Assembly (NCBI GenBank): GCA_963565915.1
Contig: OY751489.1
Coordinates: 4,712,001 to 4,776,000, forward strand
DNA length: 64,000 bases
Reading direction: 5' to 3'
Source of the DNA: Entoloma clypeatum
Taxonomy: Eukaryota > Basidiomycota > Agaricomycetes > Agaricales > Entolomataceae
The notes under the pieces were generated by a model. That model had not been told where the DNA came from, did no database searches, and was given only the letters and a program-made list of their open reading frames with translations. Positions 56,743-64,000 of this stretch are shown piece by piece. Within the stretch, counting starts at the first letter, position 1. Each line of letters opens with the position of its first letter. Position numbers and translations under genes: made by a program.

Positions 56743-57030
56743 TGTTGAGGCGACGCTAAGTCAAACGACGTCGCGAGCCCAAACTTAAGAACGAAGTGGA
56801 AAATGTGAAGTGAACTGAATTGCCCAGAGACCCAGCGGGAATCTCAAGAGAACAAGCTATCGAATACAAGTGAAAGTACTCTACTTATATATGTAAATTC
56901 CATGAGGCTGCGTTGTGGCAGCGTCATGCTGCGTGATAATGATAAGATGTCCTCATGTGCGATATGATGTAGATAAGATAAGATCGAGATAAGATAAGAT
57001 AAAGTGAAAAGTGAAAATACGATCATAACA
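56743..57030 (-). repeat. 5' LTR of Gypsy element 3
   Basis: 288 bp. Contains a TATA box (sense TATATAAG, 56884-56891) and, 33 nt downstream, AGCTTGTTCT, the likely RNA start. GATAAGAT tandem repeats lie near the upstream end. Confidence 0.92.
56884..56891 (-). promoter_or_regulatory. TATA box in LTR of element 3
   Basis: Sense TATATAAG, 33 nt before AGCTTGTTCT at 56858. The same sequence is in the other LTR. Confidence 0.6.
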
Positions 57031-57035
57031 TTCTT
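57031..57035. repeat. Target site duplication of element 3 (right)
   Basis: TTCTT, same as 50878-50882. Confidence 0.88.
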
Positions 57036-57260
57036 GAGGTCTGTGAGGTCCTTGGTCCACCAGCGTTTCAAGAAGGGGCAGGGTTTCTTCATCGGGGCCT
57101 GGCTTGCAATGGTGTCCTGTATTATTTGTGTGAGGTCGTCTACTTTCTTGTTGAATTCAGTTTCAGAGGTGATGAGGGAGGCAAGGGAGTCGCGGGAGGG
57201 TGCGGAGGAGGTTCGTGGTAGCGGGAGTTCGACAGTTGTGGTGATTGGGAGGTGATTTGC
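57031..57260 (-). pseudogene. LINE ORF2 start, remnant of endonuclease-RT linker
   Basis: Reads NHLPITTTVELPLP (end of the APE-type endonuclease), then KKPCPFLKRWWTKDLTDLK (linker before RT). Only about 130 bp separate this from the end of gag, so most of the endonuclease domain has been deleted. It continues beyond Gypsy element 3 at 50882. Confidence 0.65.
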
Positions 57261-57385
57261 ATGGAGGGGGCGGATGTATGGGGCTGTGGTGCAGGTAATG
57301 ATGGGGTTGTGGTCATGGCAGTGGGTGGTCTAGGTGGGGTCGGAGGGTCGGAGGGGAGATGGAGAGTTTGGGTGGCACAAAAGCC

Positions 57386-58086
57386 CATGTCCAGGGGTCA
57401 CCCATTGGGAAGTAGGGCATGTTGTTTTCAGGGTAGCTTCTGTCGAGATTGGCACATTCAGAGAGGAAGGTGGGGCAACTTCTGAAGTAGCTCATGTGGT
57501 GGAGTGAAGGGCCGCATGAGATGCAGCATGGGGGTTGGGACGGAGGGCATTCAGATGTGGAGTGCATTTTGCTTGCGCAGTGGGCGCATGTTTCACCATT
57601 AGGGCAGGTGGCACAGATATGACCATATCGCTGGCACTTGTTACAGCATGTTGGTTCATGGATATCTTTTGTTACGGTGACGACATGGCCAGCAACAAAG
57701 GTCTTCTTTGTGAGGAGGTGGTTGGCAGATTCGGGTGAGGAGCAGGAGACTTTGAGGGAGGCGACTGTTTGCTTTGGGCTGCGGCAGTCAGGACCTTTGA
57801 TTCACGAAGCTGAGGTTATGGAACCCGATTGTAGGTCATTGTCTTGCTCGATTGCAGTGATGTGGAGGGGGTCCGAGGGGTTGAAGTTGCTGGTGCAGGG
57901 CACAAATTTGAGGATGAGGTTGTAAGATCTTAGTTTGATGGTGGCAGACAGGCCGAAATGGGCAGTGAGGAGGGTTGAGGTGGGTTCCGCGGTGTAGGAT
58001 TTGAAGCGGGAAGCTGAGTCGGGGGAGTTGAGGTTGAGGAGGTAAGCGCTGTGTTCAAGGATCTGGATCCCTCTGATTACCGTCTT
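57386..58086 (-). pseudogene. LINE ORF1 (gag), C-terminal part with zinc knuckles
   Basis: Continues the gag beyond MITE 2. Cys/His clusters read CCNKCQRYGHICATC, CAHCASKMHSTSEC and CCISCGPSLHHMSYFRSC: three knuckles in the usual order, then the conserved PYFPMGDPWTWA end. Frame changes occur on the way, so it is not a single ORF. Confidence 0.7.
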
Positions 58087-58700
58087 CAGTGTTTAAAGGT
58101 CTGGTTTGGTCCGGTTTTTGACCCTCAAAATTTAGAGACTGAGACCGAGACCAATTTTTCGGTTCACATGATCTTGAAAAAACTGAACCGGACCATGTGA
58201 AACTGGTCATACCGGTTCTGTTTCTCAGATAGAATGAAACCAAGACCGGTTCAGACCGGTCTTCACCCGCGGTTGGTATACTCACCAACCACAGTGTGTT
58301 TTTTGAGTTTTTGATGATTGTTTGACTTTATTTGGGTTTTTGATATCAAAGAATCATCAAAAAATTCAAGATTGAACCCCAGTTCATCAGTATACCAACT
58401 GCGGTTTTAAAAATTTTTTTTTTTGATGTCAAAATTTGGTCAAAGAATCACTGAAAAACTCGGAGTTTAACTGCAGTTGGTGAGTATACCAACTGTGGGT
58501 GACCTTTGGTCACAGACTGGTTTAAACCGGTTCAAACCGGTTTTTTAGCGGTCTCTGAAAATCCTGAAAAAAGACGAACCGGAAACCGGTTGTGATCCGA
58601 AACCTTAAAGACTGAGACCGGTGGTCCAGTCTTTCACCGGTTCGGTTCCGTCCAGTCTCAGTCTGAAACCAATGAAAGTAAACTGGACCTCGAAACACTA
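58087..58700. mobile_element. hAT-type MITE, copy 2 (614 bp, inverted relative to copy 1)
   Basis: Same element as 48525-49138, in opposite orientation and of exactly the same length. Ends CAGTGTTTAAAGG and CGAAACACTA, flanked by the 8-bp duplication ACCGTCTT (58079-58086 and 58701-58708). Differs from copy 1 by scattered transitions and a few indels in the A/T runs. Confidence 0.88.
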
Positions 58701-58730
58701 ACCGTCTTTGTCTTCTGAGTGGGGCCTGAG

Positions 58731-59402
58731 TCATTGAAGGGTGCTTGCAAGTTTGTCCAGGCTTTGGAGATCCTTGTTGATATCATCACAGATCAATGTT
58801 ATGGCACTGGGGGCAGGGTTTCTAGGGGTTGGGTCAGATATGGGGTCGATTAGGATGAGGATCGAACGGGAGGCAGCAAGGAGGCATTGTTGGATCCTGG
58901 TGTGGTTGTTAGAGGCATTCAGGTTGTAAGTGCTTGGGATGGTTGAGGGCTGGGCAGGCGCTGGGGTGGACATGGACATGGGCTTGGGGAAAGAGGGGGT
59001 GTGGGCGTTGGAGATAGAGGTTACTTTTGTGGTGATGTCGCTGAGGTTGGCAGTGGTGGAGGCATGTTGGGTTGCGGTTTCCTTGAGGTCGAGGGAGGTT
59101 GATGCTTGCTGGGTGGCGTTGGCATTGAGCAAGGTTTTTGCAGATAGGAGGTTGCTGTTGGCTTCGGAGAGGAGCGAGGAGACTTTGTTGGTGATGGTTG
59201 TGTGGCTAGGAAGGAGAAGAAAGGCAACCCCTTGTATGGTGGCCACGGCATTGGGAGGGATCTTGGGGAGGAGGGCAGCGGTGAGGAGGATCCTGATGAG
59301 TTTGGATCGATCATAGGGTTCAGTGGCAAGGACCCATCCCTTGGACTCAAACCACTTGGGGGTGTCTTGGCTGTTGTTGATCAATGTATGAGTGCTGGTC
59401 AT
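58731..59402 (-). pseudogene. LINE ORF1 (gag), N-terminal part
   Basis: 223 codons open. The charged start (WFESKGWVLATEPYDRSKLIRILL) and long Ser/Thr/Ala heptads typical of basidiomycete Tad gag proteins suggest a coiled coil that binds element RNA. It stops at a TGA at 58731 shortly before MITE 2. Confidence 0.65.
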
Positions 59403-59700
59403 CAGGCTTGTGATTTCGGATCACGTGGGGAGTGGTTTCTGGGAGCCATTCAGGGTCCCGGCCCTTTGGGGCGGCTTTTTCAAGGAGAGCGATATGGGTA
59501 TGAGTGTACCCCATGGTTCAGGGTGGTTTGGCAATGTGGACAGATGGGCAAGATTGGGTTTGGTTTGGAGGGGCTGTGGGGAGGAGGGGGGGGGTATTCA
59601 GACCGGGGTTGTGTGGCTCAACTGTTGCTGGTAGCACCAGGACCCCGAAAGAGGTCGTGGTGGTAGCAGGTCAAGGAGCGGTGTCTGCTCTACTTAATAT

Positions 59701-59984
59701 ATGGTGCAACACACCTAAGGCCCAGTACAAGAACTCCGGGATGGATCCCATATCCCGATTGGTTTGGTACCCCAAGTCATCAACCTGATAGTCACATCAG
59801 TCACAGCTTATATAGACCGATGTCATAGATAACTGACTCTTAACAATAGCAAATTTTTTCTATATTGCTGGACAATCACAGATAATGCCATTGATTGAGG
59901 TTTCTAAGAATCATTAAGCTGTGGTTAAGAGTGCTGTACTGAGCATAACTTTGTTAAAGTTAGTTGGTTGAGCAGAGTGGAAGT
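59701..59984. other. Spacer after LINE
   Basis: Short AT-rich stretch; no gene or repeat recognised. Confidence 0.4.
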
Positions 59985-60242
59985 CCACTACCGTATCCAC
60001 TGCATGTTCAAGCTCAGATGTGGATAACCAAGAAAACTCTTCACTGGTGTCTTCATAACCTAACCAGTGGATGAGGTAGAGGAGTTTGCATCATTGTCTT
60101 TTATCAATCTTTGAGTCGATGATTTCTGCAATTTCATATTTGGTTTCTTCTTCAATCTCGAGTGGAGGCGGAGGAGGTTGTATCTGATTTGGAATCTCGT
60201 TGGGGGTTGCTGGTTTGAGCATAGATATGTGGAAGACGCAAG
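59985..60242 (-). pseudogene. Chromodomain end of a fourth Gypsy element
   Basis: Minus strand reads VFHISMLKPA, a Pro run, IEEETKYEIAEIIDSK, then CKLLYLIHWLGYEDTSEEFSWL, matching the integrase tail of element 1 closely. An in-frame TGA sits before CKLLYL where element 1 has RRRSCK. No LTR found next to it; a fragment. Confidence 0.78.
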
Positions 60243-61560
60243 GGGGTGGCGGAACAGAAAAAATATACTGGGGGTTGAACTTTTTTTTTTTTGGGCCCCA
60301 GGGACCCCCCCCTCCTTCCTAATTTAGTATGTTGTACTCACACATATATGTTTTTCCAAGAATAAATGAACATGAAAAACAAAAAAAAACTATAAGTGCA
60401 CGATGGATGTATTGCCTGGCCACCTCTCATTCCACACCATTGAAAGGCAAGTTCTGGATGAGCGATGAAAATGCAAGAAGATCACAAGGTGAGTCTTCAA
60501 ACACCTCTAACACACTCCAAAACACTCTCAACAATTAAGTTCGAGGGTGGCGGGACAACTCCACTTATTTCTAAGTAGGTTGGGGCATTTGTCTTTTGGG
60601 TAGAAGGTCAACTCACAAATGTGTGGTGAGATTCTGGGTATGTGATTCAATAGAAGGGGTTTCAAAGAATCAGGTAGGATCTGTTCTATTCTGTTCTGTA
60701 CTGCTCTGCTCTGATCTGCTTTTTTGAGACTTATAAATGGGCACATCGCACTCGGATTCCACTGAAGTGAGGTACAAATTGTCCTGAGCTGAGGGGCTCT
60801 TTCTCTAATCTACTGTACATGGCATGGAACAACAGGATTTTATACCTACGATGGCTTTTTAACATATTTTAGAGTTTATCACAAGCAAGAAGACAGCCAT
60901 GCAGTTTTTGGTTCAGTAAAGGGTATTATGCTGGTCCAGAGCTTCGGACGGACCACCTCTATATTGTCAACACATGTGGAGAGGACTTCCATTGTCTGCA
61001 GGACAGGGTGTTGCCAATGCTCTGTTGGGTGTGTGCTTGGGTTCTCGACATGTCAGGGTCTGATTGAACAGATTTGGATTCCGGTTCTTGTGGATCATTG
61101 GTCTGGAACAGAAGAAGTGGGGTTGTTTTATTTTGGAATGGATCCAATCCCTTGGAACAGTTGGCAATACCGTTCCTGGGGTCCATTCTATTCTAGGCTA
61201 GATTCACACGGCTTGGCACCATCAGCATTATTGATCATGAGGCACCTCATGATGCGTGTCATTGTACTCTGTTCTGGGTGGTGCACATCACAATGGACAA
61301 GTCCCCTGGACCTCCAACAAGTCATTATATAGCTCGTAGTAATGGATAGGACAATAGACCTGTGGATTTGCTTGATGTTATGTCCCTCAGTGGTCTGATC
61401 CAGTGAGAATAGGAATGTTTGTGTCAAGTCAATAGTTAAGCCCTCAATGGAACTGTTCCCATGATCATGACAAAAGGTGGGCCATGTAAGGGCGACCTTA
61501 CGATCCAAGACTCAAACTCAGATGCTTGCAAGGGAGATCCAAAGTTTCAATTGAGCAGTC
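60243..61560. other. Repeat-poor gap with a TCTGT microsatellite
   Basis: No gene recognised. A T run at 60281-60292, a C run at 60305-60311, and TCTGT/CTCTGC tandem variants at about 60676-60722. Confidence 0.45.
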
Positions 61561-61602
61561 TGATAAGTAATACAACACATACCTTGCAAGGGAGATCCAA
61601 AG
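61525..61602. repeat. 20-bp direct repeat
   Basis: CTTGCAAGGGAGATCCAAAG at 61525-61544 and again at 61583-61602. Confidence 0.75.
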
Positions 61603-61910
61603 AGAAAGTTCTAAGGATTCCCCTGCAAGCTAGTTAGATAAATAGTAAAATGAGATATGAAATAAGAGATAAAACGAGACATATGAATGATGAGCAATGA
61701 TCCGGAGTAGAGATGGGGGATGAATGGAAACAAGATGAATGATAGTACCTGCGATCCGACGTGCAGAGTAGTGGATGAGCGTGGAGTTGTCGGATGCGGA
61801 GAGGTGGATAAGATGTTGGAGGCAGCGGATCCGATCGGAGGACATCAGAGGACGTCGGAGATGGTGGAATAGAAAAGAAAGGAAAAGTGAAAGTGGTTGC
61901 CCTTATATCA
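61561..61910 (-). repeat. Probable 3' LTR of a fifth Gypsy element
   Basis: Next to the polypurine tract GAAGGGGGGG (61911-61920). Sense start TGATATAAGG at 61910; the end at 61561 (TGATA on the plus strand) is inferred from matching ends only. Confidence 0.4.
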
Positions 61911-61984
61911 CCCCCCCTTCAAGGCATGGTGTCTTGATGTGTCAGGTGAAACGAGTCAAATATTGCAGTGGAGATCCAATGTGG

Positions 61985-62290
61985 AGCTCCTGGATGATGT
62001 CAGTAGAAGTTGCGGACTAGGCGCAGAGCGTGGACATTGTCTTCTGCTTCCCAGGAATTCTCTTCATAGCCATATCCCTTCCATTTGACCAAGAATTGAA
62101 GCTTGCCTTGATGCAGTCGGCTGTCCAAGAGGTTTTCAACATCGTACTCCAATTCTTCTCCAACTACCGTCAGAGGCAGAGCAGAGTGGACTTGGCATTG
62201 GAAAGAATTGTCAGGAACTAGTGAAAGTTTGACGACATGGAATACTGGGTGAACGCGGTGGAGAGGTGGGAGCAGTCAGGCAGGCTCGGA
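61985..62290 (-). pseudogene. Integrase tail and chromodomain of the fifth Gypsy element
   Basis: Minus strand reads HRVHPVFHVVKLSL, then GEELEYDVENLLDSR, LQFLVKWKGYGYEENSWEAEDNV and a stop near 61990, followed about 65 bp later by the polypurine tract. Sequence above about 62290 is unrecognisable. The Tc1 element lies just to the right. Confidence 0.78.
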
Positions 62291-62365
62291 GCAGGGCTCG
62301 ACGAGGGCAGGGCAAGGTCATGGTATGATAGCAAGTGGTGTCTACGATACATGGATGACAGTATA

Positions 62366-63983
62366 CAGTGCCTCACAAAACTGATTCAATGTTTGTTACT
62401 TTTTGAATACCTTCAAGATAACTCTGCAAAGAATACCAATTGAATTAAACCTTTGGTATATAATTGAAAGCCCTACTTCAGGGCTTTCAGAATATAAAGG
62501 AATCATATGATTTAGATCAGAATCCATGGAGATATGATTAAATTAAATCAGCAACTCATTGAATCAGTTTTGTGAGTACCTATGGCAATTATCAGAGTCA
62601 AATGCTTCACTGGTTGTATGGTAACCAGTTGTCATGACTTACTGATGGAACTTGAATAGAACCCTGATGGGTTGTCAAGGAAAGTTGTATAAGAAGAATC
62701 CAACCTCAACAGCCTCCATAATTAATCATGCGCCCTATCTCCTCTTCCCACAAGGAAAACATTCTTTCTCTGGCCTCCAATGGTCACTCCACTCATCATA
62801 TTGCCTCTAACCTGGGTGTCAGCCAACCAACTGTCTCCAGAGTGCTTCAGAATCTTCTTCCTCATCGCAATCTCTCTTCTGGTGGTCGTCCATCCAAGCT
62901 TTCTCCCACCAACACACAAAACATACTTTCACAACTCACCTCAGGGAGAGCCTCCAATGCTGTGCAGGCTACCAAACACATCAACACTGTCATCTCCAAT
63001 CCTGTCTCCCCAGAAACTGTGAGAAGGGTTCTCAGAAAACATGAATTCAGGGCTGTAACAAAGAAGAAAAGACCTTTCTTAAAGGCCATACATCGGAAGA
63101 GGCGGTTGGCATTTGCTATGAAGCACAGGAAATGGACAGTGGAGGACTGGAAGAGGGTTATTTGGTCAGATGAGACCAAAATCAACAGGTTTGGGTCAGA
63201 TGGCAAGGAATGGGTCTGGAAAAAGAAGGGTGAGGGGCTTATTGAAAGAGAGGTTCAGGGCACAGTCAAGTTTGGGGGAGGAAATATTATGGTTTGGGGT
63301 TGTATGGGTTGGGAAGGTGTGGGGAGACTTGCAGAGGTCGAGGGGAGGATGGATGCTGATCAGTATGTGTCCATTTTGGAGGACAATTTGCTGCCCAGCA
63401 TGGAGGAGAGTGGAATCTCTGAAGAGGAGATCATTTTTCAGCAGGACAATGACCCCAAGCACACCTCCAAGAAGGCCAAAAAATGGATGTACAGCAAGAA
63501 TATTGCTCTGCTGGATTGGCCTGCACAGTCCCCAGACCTCAATCCTATTGAACACCTCTGGGTTCATATTAAAAGGAAGTTGAATGAATATCCAACACCA
63601 CCCAAGGGAGTCTGGGAGATTTGGGACAGAGCAGCAGAGGTGTGGAATAATATAGAGCCAGAAGTGTGTCAAAACCTGATAGAAAGTATGCCAAGAAGGG
63701 TAGAGGCAGTAATCAAAGCTAAGGGGGTAATACCAAGTACTAAAGTATAAAATACTGTATTTATTGTACATACTCACAAAACTGATTCAATGAGACCCTG
63801 GAGTAATTTGATCATATATTGATCATTCTTTATGGGAATTACATAATTATTGCAGATTCTGAGAGTCCTGAAGCAGGGCTTTTAACCAGGTACTAATACC
63901 TTCTTTTGATTGGCATTATTTGCAAAGTTATTTTGAAGGTATTCACAAAGTAGCAAACATTGAATCAGTTTTGTGAGGCACTG
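62366..63983 (+). mobile_element. Tc1/mariner element with intact transposase (1618 bp)
   Basis: Flanked by TA at 62364-62365 and 63984-63985. Long inverted repeats of about 212 bp (62366-62577 and 63773-63983), starting CAGTGCCTCACAAAACTG. Each carries the 20-bp site CTCACAAAACTGATTCAATG at its outer end and the same site inverted at its inner end, plus a central hairpin around AAGCCCT..AGGGCTT. The ORF lies between. All parts needed for movement appear present. Confidence 0.93.
62728..63750 (+). CDS. Tc1-like DD34E transposase
   Basis: 340 aa, no stop or shift. N-terminal paired-type helix-turn-helix DNA-binding region: HSTHHIASNLGVSQPTVSRVL (residues 20-40) and a second bipartite HTH (about 65-105) linked by GGRPSKLSP, an AT-hook-like GRP motif. 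Catalytic Asp in VIWSDETKINRF, second Asp in IIFQQDNDPKHTSKK, Glu in NPIEHLWVHIKRKL; 34 residues separate the last two, the Tc1 pattern. It cuts and pastes the element at TA sites. The intact frame suggests a young copy. Confidence 0.94.
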   Translation: MRPISSSHKENILSLASNGHSTHHIASNLGVSQPTVSRVLQNLLPHRNLSSGGRPSKLSPTNTQNILSQLTSGRASNAVQATKHINTVISNPVSPETVRRVLRKHEFRAVTKKKRPFLKAIHRKRRLAFAMKHRKWTVEDWKRVIWSDETKINRFGSDGKEWVWKKKGEGLIEREVQGTVKFGGGNIMVWGCMGWEGVGRLAEVEGRMDADQYVSILEDNLLPSMEESGISEEEIIFQQDNDPKHTSKKAKKWMYSKNIALLDWPAQSPDLNPIEHLWVHIKRKLNEYPTPPKGVWEIWDRAAEVWNNIEPEVCQNLIESMPRRVEAVIKAKGVIPSTKV

Positions 63984-64000
63984 TAAGTGTAACTGAAAGT

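Larger units (their letters stand above)
50883..57030 (-). mobile_element. Gypsy element 3, complete and recent chromodomain element
   Basis: 6.1 kb minus-strand element. LTRs at 50883-51170 and 56743-57030 (288 bp each, one difference seen), TGTT...AACA ends, 5-bp duplication TTCTT (50878-50882 and 57031-57035). Interior: primer site, gag, -1 frameshift heptamer, pol with RT, RNase H, integrase and chromodomain, polypurine tract AAAGGGGG next to the 3' LTR. Inserted into the LINE in the same orientation. Pol has two TGA codons, so it is probably inactive despite near-identical LTRs. Confidence 0.93.
47150..59700 (-). mobile_element. Decayed Tad-like LINE, split by three later insertions
   Basis: Minus-strand non-LTR element. 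From its 5' end: gag N-terminus (58731-59402), gag continuation with CCHC knuckles (about 57386-58086), a short tail of the endonuclease region (57031-57260), RT (49147-50882), RNase H (47826-48524) and a C-terminal Cys-rich motif (47430-47699). It is interrupted by MITE 2 (58087-58700), Gypsy element 3 (50883-57030) and MITE 1 (48525-49138). Several frames are broken, and most of the endonuclease is missing. The outer ends are approximate; no target duplication was found. Confidence 0.8.

Noticed and set aside
61561..61910. A firm call of LTR borders for the fifth Gypsy element
   Set aside because: Only one border is supported by a polypurine tract; a 20-bp direct repeat crosses the proposed outer border, so it is listed with low confidence.

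Overview
The window looks like an accessory-rich piece of a basidiomycete (probably Agaricomycete) genome. The evidence is many short GT-AG introns of about 45-75 nt, chromodomain Ty3/Gypsy elements, a Tad-like LINE, DUF2235 and DUF5648 families, and very small exons in conserved genes. Everything here comes from reading the sequence. No database search or alignment was run, and family names rest on recognised motifs.

Layout. 1-6444: a minus-strand chromodomain Gypsy element (element 1: gag, broken pol, one LTR at 5751-6444), with a plus-strand Cys-rich, acidic ORF beyond its pol. 6445-9743: gene-free, with degenerate tandem repeats. 9744-13543: an internally deleted plus-strand Gypsy (element 2) bounded by a 5-bp target duplication and carrying an extra Cys-rich ORF after pol. 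14325-15332: F-box-like gene. 16364, 18658 and 27072: three tRNA-Ser genes (AGA, TGA, CGA), two with introns. 19345-21885: Pho84-type phosphate transporter with 16 exons. 23591-24776 (minus): Zn2Cys6 regulator. 28078-32005: Hul5/UBE3C-type HECT ubiquitin ligase, 14 exons, tail to tail with 32233-41028 (minus): TOR kinase. 41910-43009: protein with four WxCxxC zinc fingers, divergent from TOR. About 43150-44146: DUF2235 pseudogene. 45648-46242: small secreted DUF5648-type protein.

47150-59700 is a nested transposon island. A decayed minus-strand Tad-like LINE has been split by a recent Gypsy insertion (element 3, 50883-57030; two 288-bp LTRs with one difference seen; 5-bp target duplication) and by two copies of the same 614-bp hAT-type MITE, each with its own 8-bp target duplication. 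59985-62340 holds two more chromodomain Gypsy remnants. 62366-63983 is a Tc1/mariner element with an intact DD34E transposase.

The host genes form a housekeeping block (TOR, Hul5, phosphate uptake, tRNA-Ser) flanked by transposon-rich sequence. The most informative observations are mechanistic. Gypsy elements 1 and 3 share the same apparent self-priming geometry: a primer site 2 nt past the LTR, complementary to a sequence 33 nt downstream of the LTR TATA box. Both have -1 slippery heptamers at the end of gag. Every clear in-frame stop in the Gypsy pol genes is TGA, mostly where Arg is expected.
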